Below are positions 37,863 to 50,270 of a stretch of DNA of 64,000 nt, in pieces (the stretch's first letter is position 1; every line of letters starts with the position of its first letter). The notes beneath the pieces are model-generated. The model did not search any database, had not been told where the DNA came from, and saw only the letters and a list, made by a program, of their open reading frames with translations. The position numbers were made by a program, and so were the translations under genes. This DNA comes from Acestrorhynchus altus (Eukaryota; Chordata; Actinopteri; Characiformes; Acestrorhynchidae): contig CM067509.1 of NCBI GenBank assembly GCA_034509495.1, positions 11,299,647-11,363,646 of the forward strand, in the 5' to 3' direction.

Positions 37863-38259
37863 ATTATGCCTTGTTCAACAAGCACTCAGAGCTGAAACAT
37901 TCAAGAGAACTTTAGTATGAGTGGGTGGAGCTAAACTGTGGTAGGCTGAATAGGCAAAATGTGTAAATGAATTAGTACTTTTTGGCATCAGAGACTACCT
38001 GGACTTCGCAAGAGAAAGATTTTGAAGCACAATATTTAATATATATATACTTGGATTTTCAATGAAGCAATGATTAAGTTTTCCAAGATAGGGGCCCTTT
38101 AAATTGCATTTCTTGCTGACAGAGTTTGCACGATTGCCCAGACAACAGTAAAATCAATTCTACAGAGAAAAGCACTGTCAATAGAATGGAAGCTCTGGAG
38201 CAGGCACACATCATGTCTGATGCCAAGCATCAGCAAGAGGCATGAGCTGGAGTGTCGTC

Positions 38260-38475
38260 TGTGATCCAGATCTAATCAGCCAACATTGGCACCTGACCTC
38301 ACTAATGCTGTTGTGGCATATCAAATATTCCTAGCAATGTTCCATCATCTTGTGTGAAGTCGTCCCAGGGGAGAAGACTGCAGTAAAGGGGGAGCAAATC
38401 AACTGTGAACATCCATCAGTGAATATATTTCTACAAACTTTAGGACACATAATGTAGCTTAATATGTAATGTGTT
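38260..38475. mobile_element. Tc1-type MITE fragment
   Basis: GGCACCTGACCTCACTAATG, GCAATGTTCCATCATCTTGT and AGTAAAGGGGGAGCAAATCA are inner motifs of the fish MITE whose end reads CACTATATGxCCAAAAG. The right end ACTTTAGGACACATAATGTA is decayed. Confidence 0.55.
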
Positions 38476-39089
38476 TACGATGAAAAAATATTCCAATTGT
38501 ACCATACGGGGCAAAGCTTAGATTGGCTCTTTCTGAGATCAGCTGACCATCTTTAATGCACATTACTGAGGAGGTTTGGATCCTCTGCTGCTACAGAGCA
38601 ATGAGAACTAGACCTAATGACAAGCCCCATCCCCACACTGTCCCTAGAGTTGGTATATACACAGCTGCTGCACATTATTTTACAACTATAAGGCTTTAAA
38701 AAAAACAAACAGTGTTAGCTTTACACTATGCATGTACATTACACTAACCTTTATGTGTCATAGTGGGGCATTACCTGTGTACAAATCAAACACTCGTGCT
38801 TAGCTTAACTAAAAAGCACCACTGACAGCATTCATTTGACAAGCATAATAAAAATACCTTAGTTCTTCAATGCCCTTTACAAACCAAGCTGACTATAAAT
38901 AATACCACTTCCCAGTGAGAATTGCCACATCCTTTCCCGCTCTGTAACGATCGTGTGAGGAATAGTTGAGTACAGAACAGGGCATGAGCACTCAATACAA
39001 TGTTGATGGGATAAATATAAAAAAAGAAAAATTCATTGTTTATGATCCCATTGGTTATTTTTACAATGTAAAAAATATGAGCCTGTAAT

Positions 39090-39127
39090 CTCTCTCTCAC
39101 ACACGCGCACACACACGCGCACACACA

Positions 39128-39193
<66 letters not shown>
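39090..39193. repeat. compound (CA)n/(CGCA)n microsatellite
   Basis: CT units, three ACACACGCGC-type interruptions, then about 33 CA units, 1.4 kb past the sema5b stop. Confidence 0.95.
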
Positions 39194-39196
<3 letters not shown>

Positions 39197-40615
39197 AAAT
39201 TACTGTGAAAACAGCTTGGTTATTTCTGATTAAAACAGGGATTTTCTTTTGATTTACTGCCATAAGAGCCTGAAATACAATTCATGAATATTTGATAGAA
39301 CTAGTAATGATGTATAACCCCATACTGAAAATAATGGTGATTAATCATATATCTCCTCTAAACAGTAGAAAATATGTCTATATTTAAGAAAAATGACCAT
39401 GACCAGTACGCCAATCCCCACCACACTGTTGGAATTCTTACTTTAAATAAACCCTAACGTCCATCTATCCTACCTCATTTCAAAACAACTGTCCCATAAG
39501 TCCCTCTTTAAAATAATCTTAAAAAAAAAACCAAAAAAAAAAAAAAACCCAAAACGAAACAAACAAACAAACAAAAAAAACGCCAAAAAGTGCCAAGCTA
39601 TCAGTATTTTCTACACTGTTTCATATTAAAATATAGTCCCCCTTGGTCCAAGCTTGTCATATTTGACATGACCACCAAGGCATACAGTATTCAGCAGAAT
39701 GTGTGTAGATGTACTCCAAATGTACTCCATCCGAGAGCTTATAACAGTTATAGTGGAGGGTCAAAGTGGACTCTAAAGCAAGTAGGCATCACTGGCTTTC
39801 CTATTGCTCCTCTTCCGAACTCCATAGGGTCACATATCGACTGCATTCCTCTGCTTCGTATGGTAGCTTGGTGGCAAACTTACCATTTACTTGACCAATT
39901 AGGTTCAATTGTTGTCCATATAGTGTGGTATCAGGTTCTGCATATCTCAGTGACAGTGCACTACTCCTCTAGCTGTAGCTGGACTTCTGAGAGCTCTATA
40001 TCCACAGCTTATAAGAAGAACCTCTTGGTGTCTTGTTACATTTGCATCTGGTGATAACACAAGCTTGCCCAATAAAGGCCAACCTAATAGCTTCAGTATC
40101 GATCCCTTTCTTTAACCATGTTTCTTTTTATCCATTCCCTTGGTGCAGTAGTATGGACACAATTGTTTCCAAGTGTAGGGTAACTGCTGCTGTTGAATGC
40201 TGGACTGTTGAGTGTGATGTCCTAAAGAGAGGCCTACAGTGTCAATTCAGCAATTCTGCCACAAACTCTTCCCTATTAAGAGTTCCACAGAGATAGATGG
40301 CGATTTAAATAGGTGACATCAGTGTAGCTACACAATCTTAGGCATTCCTTGGAAATGAGTGCCATATGTAATGCTGGACTTGGTCCGTGTACTTGGTCCT
40401 TTTTTCCATCAGAGACTATTAACCATGATTTACATGACATGCTCGTGTCCTCCGAGTGCAAGGAGTCAGCCGGAATGTTCCAGAAGAGCACCTCCACTTG
40501 TCAGGTGCTGAGGGAGCATGGGGGATGCTCATGGATTAAGAGTTTAGAGAAGGAGGGTGCTTCATAGTGTCAGTTCCCCTCCACCACCATGGCTTTAGAG
40601 CTGCAGGTAAAAGTC
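39194..40615 (-). other. sema5b: sema5b 3' untranslated/downstream region (end uncertain)
   Basis: Sequence just downstream of the sema5b stop. I found no canonical polyadenylation hexamer on the minus strand that I would trust, so the transcript end is not fixed. A+T-rich poly(A)-like runs occur at 39519-39585 on the plus strand. An open frame of 154 codons on the opposite strand (39590-40054) has no recognisable features. Confidence 0.4.
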
Positions 40616-40783
40616 TCAGCTATGGTTGTAGTTTCTGCAGGGCGAGGGTGAGGAGTCAGGCCGGTAGTCGTATTTACCCAGGGTTGTGGGGTAGTAGGTA
40701 GTGGTGTACACATTGGTCTGCTGGAGCGGTGAAGGGAAGTAGTTGGTTCTTTCATCTGGCAAAAGGTTGTTCTTGTTCAGCGT
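40616..40783 (-). CDS. sema5b: sema5b last coding exon (cytoplasmic tail end)
   Basis: The acceptor CCACTCCAG precedes 40783. The exon starts in phase 0 and encodes 55 residues to TGA at 40618-40616. It opens TLNKNNLLPDERTNYFPSPL and contains QQTNVYTTTYYPTTL, which matches the SEMA5B cytoplasmic tail in human from memory. The final ~18 residues (GKYDYRPDSSPSPCRNYNHS) differ from the mammalian ending, as expected for a fast-changing terminus. The tail is tyrosine-rich and has no enzyme domain. It links to the previous exon after the EFK codon. Confidence 0.95.
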   Translation of the reverse strand, partial: TLNKNNLLPDERTNYFPSPLQQTNVYTTTYYPTTLGKYDYRPDSSPSPCRNYNHS

Positions 40784-43700
40784 CTGGAGTGGACAAGAAA
40801 AAAAAACAACAACAAAGGTCATTTAAGAGCACACAGCTAGAGAAAGAGCCACCAGTCAGCCTCTGGGCTGCTGTGTGCAACAGATGGTAAGGTCTTTCTA
40901 TGGAGGGCCATCTCATGCCTTTGAGCAGAAGACAGTTCAGGGTCACGAGTGTGAGCTCAGTGTGCCTTATCCAGCCAGCTCTATAAATATCGATAGCGCC
41001 TTGGAATGACACTCGCAGCAGAGCAGCTGAATAATTCAAAAGCAATAGACTTGCAGGTCATGGATGGAAGTTGCATGTGAACGCTCGCTGGCGCTCTTGA
41101 GAAATGTAATTTATCTCAACAGCTCCAGAGCAGCGGCAGCTCAGTAATTGGTGAAAAATATGCAACACTCAGTCGTGATTGTAATGACTCAGGCTGGATG
41201 AGAGTCTCTGAGCAACAATGGCATAATGCAAAATATAATAAACAGCAGCTTTTGTGAGACTCTAAGACCTTGCTGCTGTGCTTATAAGCAGCACCCCATC
41301 ATATGCATGTGTACAAACAGTCTTATCCCCGCATCAGGGGTGACAGCTAGGAGAATGCTGGCTTATTATTATTACAATTATCAATGTGACAGGAGTATCG
41401 ATCACATTCTGGAAAGTGTATTTGTGGAGAGTTAGTTACATTTGCTTATTTGTGAGAAAAATGGCTGATCTTCAGAATTATGAAAATATTTATGCACTGG
41501 TTAAATATACCACATGTAAATGTCTGTGGAAACAGTTATTCCCTCTCTTTTATACCCCAATACTTTCGTCCATATAGTGTATTAGACCCACCTGCACATG
41601 GAAATGCTTCTAAAAATGAACAATGGGACTAAAATCAGAGAAAGATGTGATAGTCTATCAAATCTGCTGCCATCAGATAAATAGCTTGTAAACCTTTCAT
41701 CCTTGAGATAAGAAAATCAAGCCCCAACCAAGCTTTAGATCTGAACAAATCCATGTGTTTCTTTCCATCCACCCAGTGTTAGAAGATGACTCGTCACTGT
41801 GGTTTTCAAAGGATGTGTAGCTGATCAAGAAACTCTTACTCCACCAAGAGTTCCTCCTTTACCAGCATACATTTCTACACTCATGGTCACACTTTGCATA
41901 CTTTGTTCGCATCCTTTCACCCTCTTCTTCAATGGTCAGGACCCCACAGGACCACAAAGCAGTGCTTCTGGAGTGTTTAAACACCGGGTTAGGGTTCTGC
42001 TGACTGTCCACTTTATTAGGCACCCCTAACTAGCTGGTCCACATTGTGTATGTAAAGTCAAAAAGACAGAAGCTCCTCTGTTTCTGCGAAGTTTGTTTTG
42101 GTCATCATCTAGTTCTTCAACAGGGCTCAGAAGACGCTGCCCACAGGACACTGTTGGCACTGATACCACCCAAACAATACCTACTCTGTGATGGTCCAGT
42201 GGGGTCATGACCATTGATGAACATGGTGAAAAGAGGCTAACAAAAAATGCAGAGAAACAGATGGACTACAGTGCTCATATGTGGTAAGAGAAGCTGACAA
42301 AATGGAGTGTAGAAACAAGCAGGTGGTCATAATGTTATGGCTGAATGGTGTACGCTCCTGTATTTGAAAAATCAGCTGTCCATTGAGATGACTTGACCAA
42401 TTGAAAGGACTTGTTTGAGAATATTTTTCCTCTTCATTTACCATTTTGTAAAAGTACACAGGGTTTTGATGTTCAACAGACCGATAGGATGATTATAGTA
42501 TTTGGATTCTTGTGACTCAAAGGTTTAATTGAGTACTTGATTATACGTGGACATCTCTAGACAGGAACTGTATCTTGGACCTCTTGTGATGAGCAGCTGG
42601 GGTTTGTCTTCACCACTCAGTGCCATCAGATTCTTCATTCTAATTAAAACATGTCTCTCACCGGATGCTTCTCATCACACCTATCAGTAACTGCCACCTC
42701 TTCTTCTGCAGTCTGCAGATGGACAAGTCTAGAAGAGTCTGTTGGAGACGGCTGGAACAGCTGCCACTCCCCCATTACTTACGCCAACTCACATCACCTT
42801 AGTTACTGGCGTCCGAGCCTCAAGACCTTGTAATGAGCTTAGAGTGAGCAGCGGGCATGGAGCAGATCGATGGAAGTGGCGGCTGCGGGCGCACACAGGT
42901 GTCAGTGCAAGGACACGAGGTGGAGGAGAGTGAGCCGAGCCCAACTAATTGGATGGGCTCAACAATCAGTCACAACCAGCTGTGGGAGTGCACTGGCCGG
43001 CTGCTGCTTAAACAGTCTAATGGAGCCCATTAATAAAGACTGAGTGTGTGCCAGGAGCTGCATGGGGCTGGGAGAAGCAGCTAAACAAGTAGCCACAGGG
43101 AGAGCAGAAAGCACCTCTCATCTGCCCACAATCACACATATCTGGGCTTACACGTAACAAATGACGAGTCCAAGTCCACCAAAAAAACATATTAATGGAA
43201 GTCTGATGCAGTTCCCTAAGTTCCTGACCAAGTTCAGTCTCCATCAGTCACACAAAGGTGGATCTGAAGGCGTGCTCTTAGATGGAAATTCAATAGGCAC
43301 CTTTATTTCTGTGATTTGTATGTATGGATGCCTTTACAAACGGCAAAATAGAGCCTGTGAAACTGTGGTTGAGTAATTGGGTGCCTCGTTTGCAGGACTG
43401 TCAGTGGGAGAAACAGCAATGTGTTGTGTACATATTTCAAATAAAGAAAAGCTGAAGGTACAAAATTGTCAAGAAACATTTATTTGGGTGGATAACTGCT
43501 AAAAACAAAACGTCTCTCATCAAGCAGTGGTCATTCTGGAGCTTCATATCAAAAGCCAGGGTCAAGATATTTTGATATTATGTAAGAGGAAAATGTGAGC
43601 AGGAGTTTGGTTTATTAAAAGACAAAAAAGTTCCCAAACAAATACAGGGCCGGGCAATCTGGACATTAGTACACAGCCTACCATGGAGGACCCTAGCAAC

Positions 43701-44448
43701 ACCACTGGCACCCACACTGGCGTAGGGGCAATATGAAGAATCCTGGTGGTACAGGGGGCACAGTAGGAGTGGAAGACTTGGACTTTGTATTAGTGGTTAT
43801 ATTTACTTGAGCATGTGCAGACAGCAAACAAGAGAGATGAAGACTGGTTGAGGGTGGGGAGAGAAACCATATTGATGTAATCAGAAGGTGTATAGAGGTA
43901 TTGAAGTAAGTCACTACAGTTTGATTAAACCGTAAATAAAGCTTTGAAATTTATATAAGAAGGTGAGATTTTATTGAAGGTACTTTATATGGTGACTCCA
44001 GATTGTGGCAAACTGTATTGTACAATACTGTACAATATTGTTGAACCCTGTAACAACAACCAGGGTCAGCACAAAACATAGACATTAGTATAAAATAATA
44101 ATAATAATAATAATCTTATTCCATCAGAACACTGAGCCATACTCTGAGCTCCAACATGAGGGTGAGCCTGTTCTGCAAAAAGAATAAATAAATTTGGTGG
44201 GATAAATTTCCCACCAAAAATGTCTCAAAGCTTACATAAAAACAAATCCAAGAACAATCAATGTACCTCTGCAGCAGCAGCAGCGTAATTCCTTTTTCTG
44301 CCCTCTATAAATCGCCCCAGTGTTCTCTCTACACACTAAGACTCTCTAACGTACACAGCAGAATATTTGCTTCACACTGAGGAGACAGACGTTCTGTGGC
44401 ATTGACAATGAACCACAGAAGATAAAGCAGCAGAGGTTACGTGCCCAC
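40784..44448 (-). other. sema5b: sema5b intron before last exon
   Basis: 3.7-kb GT-AG intron. It contains a palindromic-family element (41868-42352), an ATA microsatellite near 44095-44113, and repeat-poor blocks at 40990-41200 and 42830-43060 that might be regulatory. Confidence 0.85.
41868..42352. mobile_element. palindromic-family element, copy 3 (both arms)
   Basis: The left arm carries TCTTCTTCAATGGTCAGGAC, the centre CGCTGCCCACAGGACACTGT, and the right arm CAGAGAAACAGATGGACTAC and CATAATGTTATGGCTGAATG. The right arm is approximately the complement of the start of copy 1 (CAGTCAGCCATAACATTGTT), which confirms the foldback structure. It lies inside the last sema5b intron. Confidence 0.75.
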
Positions 44449-44651
44449 CTTGAACTCCATGGGTGTGTACTTCTCATTCTTTGGCGTGGTGTTGCCCTTG
44501 TAGTTGAGGTGATTAGGAGTGGTAGGGTGGATGACGGATTCCTGCGAGGGTTTGTGGAAGCGCTGGCAGTACACATACACCAGGAATGACAGCAGGCCTG
44601 CGCCCAGGAAACACGACACACCAGTGGCTATCAGGTGCAGCAGAGTGAAAC
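44449..44651 (-). CDS. sema5b: sema5b exon: transmembrane helix and proximal tail
   Basis: The acceptor TTTTCCCAG ends at 44652 and the donor is AAG|gtgggc. The exon has 203 bases: two complete a glycine codon, then 67 codons in phase. Residues 2-29 (LLHLIATGVSCFLGAGLLSF, then LVYVYC) form the single transmembrane segment. Basic and polar residues follow, then VIHPTTPNHLNYKG and TPKNEKYTPMEFK, the SEMA5B-specific juxtamembrane tail. This exon gives the strongest discrimination between sema5b and sema5a. It ends exactly at a codon boundary, joining the last exon's TLNKNN. Confidence 0.96.
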
Positions 44652-45253
44652 CTGGGAAAATGAAGTTAACCAAGGTTAACAACATGAGGGCAGCGTTTTA
44701 AAAAAGATATAGAATTTGTCTACAAGTCGTTGCAATCAGCTGTCACTCTTGCCACAAGTTTGTCTCCCCTGAACCTGCTTATTTTGAGCCAAAATTCACC
44801 CATAATAGTCATATCAGGGGAAAAAGTGGCACACGATTCCTCATTACTAGCTCAATATGTCTATAACAGTCATCACAGTGTTCCACTGGGCAGAAGGCAG
44901 GTGTTGGAGAGTGTCAGAGTGACTGAATCTACGCTGAGGCTCAGTGCTCTTATTAGCGGGCCAGTCATATTACTGGCCATGGCTATAATGGGTGTGTGTG
45001 GTGAAGGAATGAAGAGGGTGCCATGCTAGTGCGCCGCACTGCTCTAATTGGCCACTGAGCACACGAAAGAGCGCCACTCTTTGGGGACGCTGGGTAATGA
45101 GCTGCCCACGGCTGGCTCTGGATGCTACCTGGAGAGAGCTCAAATTGGCTTGGTGGTGCTGTCTCAGAGGGCAGCCGTAACCCACCCTGGCCAGCAGCAC
45201 TGGCCTGAAAATCACTGGCCGGCCGGCCGGCCTGCCTGCCTCTGTATGTTGAG

Positions 45254-46605
45254 TACCATTCAAAAGTTTGGAATCACTGGTCATTTTAATAATTTGTGTT
45301 ATTTTATGTACAAACTTAATTCTTACAGTGTTAATTTATATATTACAAACGAGACTGAGGCTGGTATCATGGTATTTCGCATTTTAGCGTAATGAACAAA
45401 AAACTAAAAGAGAGTTTGGCTTAAACCAGAACTAAGTGTGAGGTGAGGCCAAGTAGCAGTATCTATTTTGAAACACGCATGCTGAAGGCCACACCAAATA
45501 CCCTGAAACCTTTTAATACTCTGTATTGAAATAATTCACTTGGTACTGCAACTCTAAACTCTAATAAGGCCTTTTATTTATTGTTACAGAAAAAACAAGT
45601 ATTGAGTGTTTTTAAAGACTCAAATACAATATTTGATCCCCCAAAAATGTGGGCATGACTTTGCATTTTGACTACATCATGAAAATGTGTTCTGAAGCAA
45701 ATATGGACCAGGACACTAGTCAACAATCAATCATAAAAGGACACATGAGCAGGAGTAGTGGTAAGAGGGCAACTTTGTACCAGATGTTAGCCTGTATTTA
45801 TTTGATCCTGTGCATATAGCAAACAACGTAAATATAAACATGCATATATATCCTCTGCATTTTGCCCACCCACACAGTGAAACACACACACTAGGGGGCA
45901 GTGAGCACTCATGTCTGGAGTGGGGAGCATCCGGGAAGTTATGTGCCTTGCTCAAGTGCTTTGATTCGGTACTGCCAGTTCAGGGAATCGAACTGGCAAC
46001 CTTCCAGTCACAAGGTTGATTCCCTAACCATTAGGCCATGGCTGCCCCACGGGAGGTGAAGACCAGCTGGGATGGGGAGTAAAACCATGCTATAATGTTT
46101 TTTGTTAAAATAATTGTGAGATAATCCTGCTGTTGGGACATGGTCAAATACCCACACATCAGAAGGCATTTAGAAGTAGGAGAGATTCACTACATTTCAA
46201 AAACCAAAGACTATTGACTGACGTATTAGTAGATTATAATTATGACAACACCAAGAATATCAACCGACAAGGTAAAAAATGTCCAATTTGAACATTAATC
46301 TCAGGTGGTTGTTATAGTGTTGAAAGGTGGATGCAAAGGTAACCCACGTGTCAATGAATGGATTCTTAAGAACTATTTGTGGACACGAGTTTTACATTTT
46401 CCAGTTTAAAATCACCTACAGTTCCACTCACTGCATGTTTCGGACAATATTTGTGCTTCCAACTCATTTGAAACCTGTGAAGTAAACAGAGCTGGATTAC
46501 CTATTAGTTTTATTGTACTGTTTTATTCAATGACAATTTAATCCCCAACCAATTTGGCTTCACACTACTGAAAGTATTGATTCCAAGCTTTTGAACAGCA
46601 GTGTA
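45254..46605. mobile_element. old Tc1-like element with nested SINE
   Basis: The left end is TACCATTCAAAAGTTTGGAA and the right end, complemented, is TACACTGCTGTTCAAAAGCT TGGAATCA. These are decayed versions of the terminal repeat seen intact at 60516-61374. The interior keeps no transposase frame, and a SINE (45851-46049) has inserted in it. It lies in the intron between sema5b exons 44449-44651 and 47039-47083. Confidence 0.6.
45851..46049 (-). mobile_element. tRNA-derived SINE, minus strand
   Basis: Read on the minus strand: GGCCATGGCCTAATGGTTAG (A-box region), then a GGAAGGTTGCCAGTTCGATT segment (B-box GGTTxGAxTCC type, degenerate), then a body with a CTCAAGCAAGG-type motif and CACACACAGTG. 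It is the most complete of the three SINE copies here. Insertion is within an older Tc1-like element, so it is younger than that element. Confidence 0.75.
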
Positions 46606-47038
46606 TATTCATGTGAAGGTGTGGCTGAAGCGCAGGTGGTGCTGGCAGGCCAGATCTTTGGGATGCGCAGAGCACAGAGCGTGGAGAATGGCCTCAGCTC
46701 AGGAGCAGCAGAGCGGCAGGGTGTGAAGGGCCCAGCTTGGCCCTGTGCTCCTCTCCTCCTCTTCCTCGCTTCTTTCAGCACTCATTTCCATGACCGAGAG
46801 TCTTGTGAGCAGCAGAGAGATTCCATTATCTCCTGAGGTCTGCATGAATGAGCAGGGATGCAGGAACACACATGTTGTTTGCACAAGAATATATACATGC
46901 TTGCACGCCGACACATACAAACACATGCTTGCACATTCGCGTGCAGCCACACAAACATACATTTGCGAGCGCATGCCGACGTTCGTCCACCAATGTGCTT
47001 CGACACACACCTGAAAACACGTTGGCTGATGCACTTAC

Positions 47039-47083
47039 CCCCACACTGCTGGTCCTTATCATAGCCAGATGCAGGCAGAATCA
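47039..47083 (-). CDS. sema5b: sema5b 45-nt microexon (juxtamembrane linker)
   Basis: The acceptor is TTTTTGCAG and the donor GGGG|gtaagt. The exon has two bases, 14 codons and one base, phase 1 on both sides. With the split codons it reads VILPASGYDKDQQCGG, corresponding to the human linker beginning VILPASS before the CAGFNL segment. It connects TSR7 to the transmembrane exon. At 45 bases it depends on its strong pyrimidine tract and consensus donor. Its length is a multiple of three, so skipping would keep the frame. Confidence 0.93.
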
Positions 47084-48273
47084 CTGCAAAAAGAGAAGGA
47101 GAAAGAGAAAGAGAGAGAGTTACACACCAGCTCATCCTTTCTCTGCACACACATGCACACACAAGCAAACATACTCCTCTCTTGAGTTACAGCCAGAATG
47201 CCAATCACTACTGTCCTCTGCTCACTGCTCTGAAAGGCAACATTCCTGGAACTGGGGCAATGCATAGAGGAGCGATGACAGTAACACAGCAGCATGTCAG
47301 AGAGATAGACTCCAGGACTGCGGCCGGGGAACCGCTGATAAAGAAGGGAAAAATAACATCAAAGCCATAAGCAATGCTATGAAATTACTCCAATCTTGCC
47401 TCAAATGAGCAGCACAATGTTATTTAGATATTAATGCCAAGATTAATTTGGTTCCACAGCACCCGATTTAGATTTTTTTCTTTCCAATTCCTTCTACAAG
47501 CCTAATTATCCTCAATACTAGAGGTTAATGTTAGCATTCCATATGCAGTTCTGCGGTAATGCCCGCATGGTTGGGTGATCAGATCTTGCTTTCCCACAGC
47601 TGCAAATGTGTTAAAGGGAGTCCATTATAAGCCCATATCTCTGCTGTGATTTTTAAAGCTACTCTCAGATGCACGCGGAAAAAGTGGATCTTCATCCATC
47701 TTGGCAGACGGAGGATGTGGACGTGGAATGCACAGACTGGTTTTAATTGAGATGCACAAAATCTCCTTGATTAATTTCCGGAAAAATTGCCCTGTCTCCT
47801 CACCGTCCACCAGACCTTGCGATTTCAAAAGCATCTACCCAAAATTGGAGTGAAATTGGATGTGAGCCTGCGTTGTGACATAACATTAATATTAATTACA
47901 GTGCCTGATTCACTTGGTATTCCACTCGGCTAACCTCTGTTCTAGCAGGCTGCGAGCGATCAGTCCTCCACTTACAAAACTCGTTTTCACTTCACCGGCC
48001 AGAGTGATGAATCAGTGCAAGTAAACACATTACAGCTAATCTATCTCAAAGCCAACAGTGGATTTTGAAGGGGTGTAAAAATATATGATTATTTAATAGG
48101 CACAAGAGCGAACTACACAACAGCAAATTCATTCGCTGTCAAGCTAAAGCCTTTAGGCTTGCAGAAGAGTGCTCTGAAGGCTTGGTATGGTGTTTGGTGA
48201 AGTGGCAATAGAACACTGGATGTATCTGTATGAGTGGGTATGTTCAAGCACATAAAGCCTTCTGTACAAGTAT

Positions 48274-48275
<2 letters not shown>

Positions 48276-48334
<59 letters not shown>
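48276..48334. repeat. (TG)n microsatellite, sema5b intron
   Basis: About 29 TG units between the linker microexon and the TSR7 exon. Confidence 0.95.
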
Positions 48335-48336
<2 letters not shown>

Positions 48337-48853
48337 TGTCTGTACACTCTTAAAATATGAGTGCCACAAAAGAATCTTTAAGTGATGCCATAGAAAAACC
48401 ACTTTACTTCCCATATACAATGTTTGACATAGTAAGAACAACCTCTAAACTGGTAATAGTGAGAATGGGAGTGAAAACAACCTTCAAATTGGTAAATTGC
48501 TTTTTCATCAACTGAAGACTTAAAAAGGATCTTAACACTTTTAGAAGAGTGGCTCTTTATGGCTGATGATTCTTCTTCTCCAGCTTTAAAAAATAAAGAT
48601 GCTAGAAAAGGTTCTTTGAACAATTAACCATGTTTGGTATCATAAAAAGACATGTCTGTAATAGAGATGTACAAGTGTGAAGAACCTTCAAATTGGTAAA
48701 TTACTTTCACTTCAATTCAAAGTTCATTAAGACTTCCTTACACTTTTACAAGAATAACTTTATGGATCAAAGGGGTTTTTCTACTGCATCACTGAAAGAA
48801 CCCTTTGTAGCATCTTTTTTTAATAGTGTATTTGAGTGTGAGGAATCTCTCAC

Positions 48854-48991
48854 CTGGGATTTCATTGCAGTCTCTGTACTGGGTGCCATTTCCTGGGCAA
48901 GGAGTTGAGCCCTGAGTGCCACACTCTCGAGTGCGTATCTGTAGACCCGTGTCGTCACATGCAGACCACACACTCCAGGCCATCCAGCCAC
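48854..48991 (-). CDS. sema5b: sema5b exon: thrombospondin repeat 7
   Basis: The acceptor CATGCAG and donor CCCAG|gtgaga bound 138 bases, phase 1 on both sides. The reading is GGWMAWSVWSACDDTGLQIR, then a TRECG-containing stretch ending NGTQYRDCNEIP. This is the shortened last TSR of class-5 semaphorins. It keeps the WxxWSxW C-mannosylation-type pattern (as WMAWSVW) but lacks the CSxxCGGG core of the other repeats, as in the human protein. One NGT glycosylation sequon is present. Confidence 0.93.
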
Positions 48992-49789
48992 CTGCATGAA
49001 CAAACATTCACAAGAACACGCTTTCAAAGAGCAGAAGGTCAGCTGTCTCGCCAGGCCACGACTCTCTGTCCCACACAAATATATGAAACAAAGGCTTGGG
49101 AAAACAAAGCCTCAGACAATTTCGTAGAGATGCAAACCAACACGTTTACTTAGAAGAGGCTTTGAGGAGAAACAGACATGTTTGCGTGCCGGGGAAATTG
49201 AATCAACAAATAAATCCTTTTTTTTTTCCTGAGCCGTTGCAATGTTTGGAAGAACAAATCTTAGGATGCCATCTAAGCCTCATGGGAATTCCTTGTTCAT
49301 AAACAGACAAGGCCAAGACCAGAGCTTCAGCATCTATGCCTGAAATCTCCATTTCAAGCAGTCAGTGCCAGAGTGAGGGATTCTGAGTTGTGTGGAAAAT
49401 GCCCACCTCCCACCCCCCTTGTTTAATAACGATGCTAAGCAGTGCGGATAATTGCTACATCCATCTCTGTTTATTTGCCTCAATCAAACGAAGTGTTTGC
49501 TTAGCAAAGTCGAGGAGGGGGAAAACAGAGGGCCAGTGGCATTGATGGACTGAGACTGCTTCTCTTAATATACATGCATCTTCTACACCTGCCCTTCACC
49601 CACTCCTACTCTCAGAACATCTTTAATCAAGCCACACTCAAAGATACGCAGAGCAGCCTGGACCATCTGATTGGCTTGTGAGTGACAGCCTACAAGAGTC
49701 TTTAATCTGCAGCAACCAGGTTTTTGTGATCACCAAGCCTTCGCATTAGAAGATGGATGGAGGAAAGAAAACCATCACAAAGACAGCTG

Positions 49790-50270
49790 ACTGAACTGTG
49801 CATGGATGTACAAAAGTATTGGGATCATTCATTCTTCCTTCTGACGTTCAGGGAATTAAAAGAGTTTATCCTGTTTTTGCTGTAAATGTCTCTACTGTCC
49901 AGGGAAGGCTTTCTGCTAGATTTTGGAGCACTGCTGTGAGGATTCGAATACATTCAGTGATAAGAGTGTTGGTGTCATTGATGTTGGATCACCACTTCAC
50001 CTTATCCTCAACTCTTCAACTCCTGGATGGAGCGTCATCATTCCAAAGAACAGAGCTCCACTGTTCCACAGCTCAATGCTGAGGGGCTTAAACACTCTAG
50101 TCCATACCTGGCATTAGGAATTGTGCCAACAGGTTCATGTTCATTTGCTCCATAGAGTCCAGTTCTATTTGCAGTGCATTTCTACAGGGATTAGACAAAC
50201 TGTGTGTAGTGGATAGTGTATTTGTATGCTTTGTTTGCTTTTGATGCTCCCAGTAGACGTACAATTTGAT
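49790..50270. mobile_element. Tc1-type MITE, decayed
   Basis: GGATGTACAAAAGTATTGGG near the left edge, GGAAGGCTTTCTGCTAGATT and TTTGGAGCACTGCTGTGAGG, then ATACCTGGCATTAGGAATTG. The third matches the CCATGCCTGGCATTA block at 28155. These are marks of the CACTATATGxCCAAAAG fish family. It lies in the intron between TSR6 and TSR7 exons of sema5b. Confidence 0.6.

Noticed and set aside
39090..39193. CRISPR-like regular repetition
   Set aside because: It is a microsatellite with no spacer structure, in a vertebrate genome.
39590..40054. 154-codon open frame antisense to the sema5b 3' region
   Set aside because: No domain, no Kozak or splice context; composition fits untranslated DNA read in reverse.
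44449..44651. Assignment to sema5a
   Set aside because: The tail motifs TPKNEKYTPMEFK and QQTNVYTTTYYP are 5B-type; 5A has a different tail ending from memory.
45990..46049. Possible tRNA gene (A-box and B-box like sequence, minus strand)
   Set aside because: It is the head of a SINE; the arms do not form a proper cloverleaf and related copies occur at 22150-22389.
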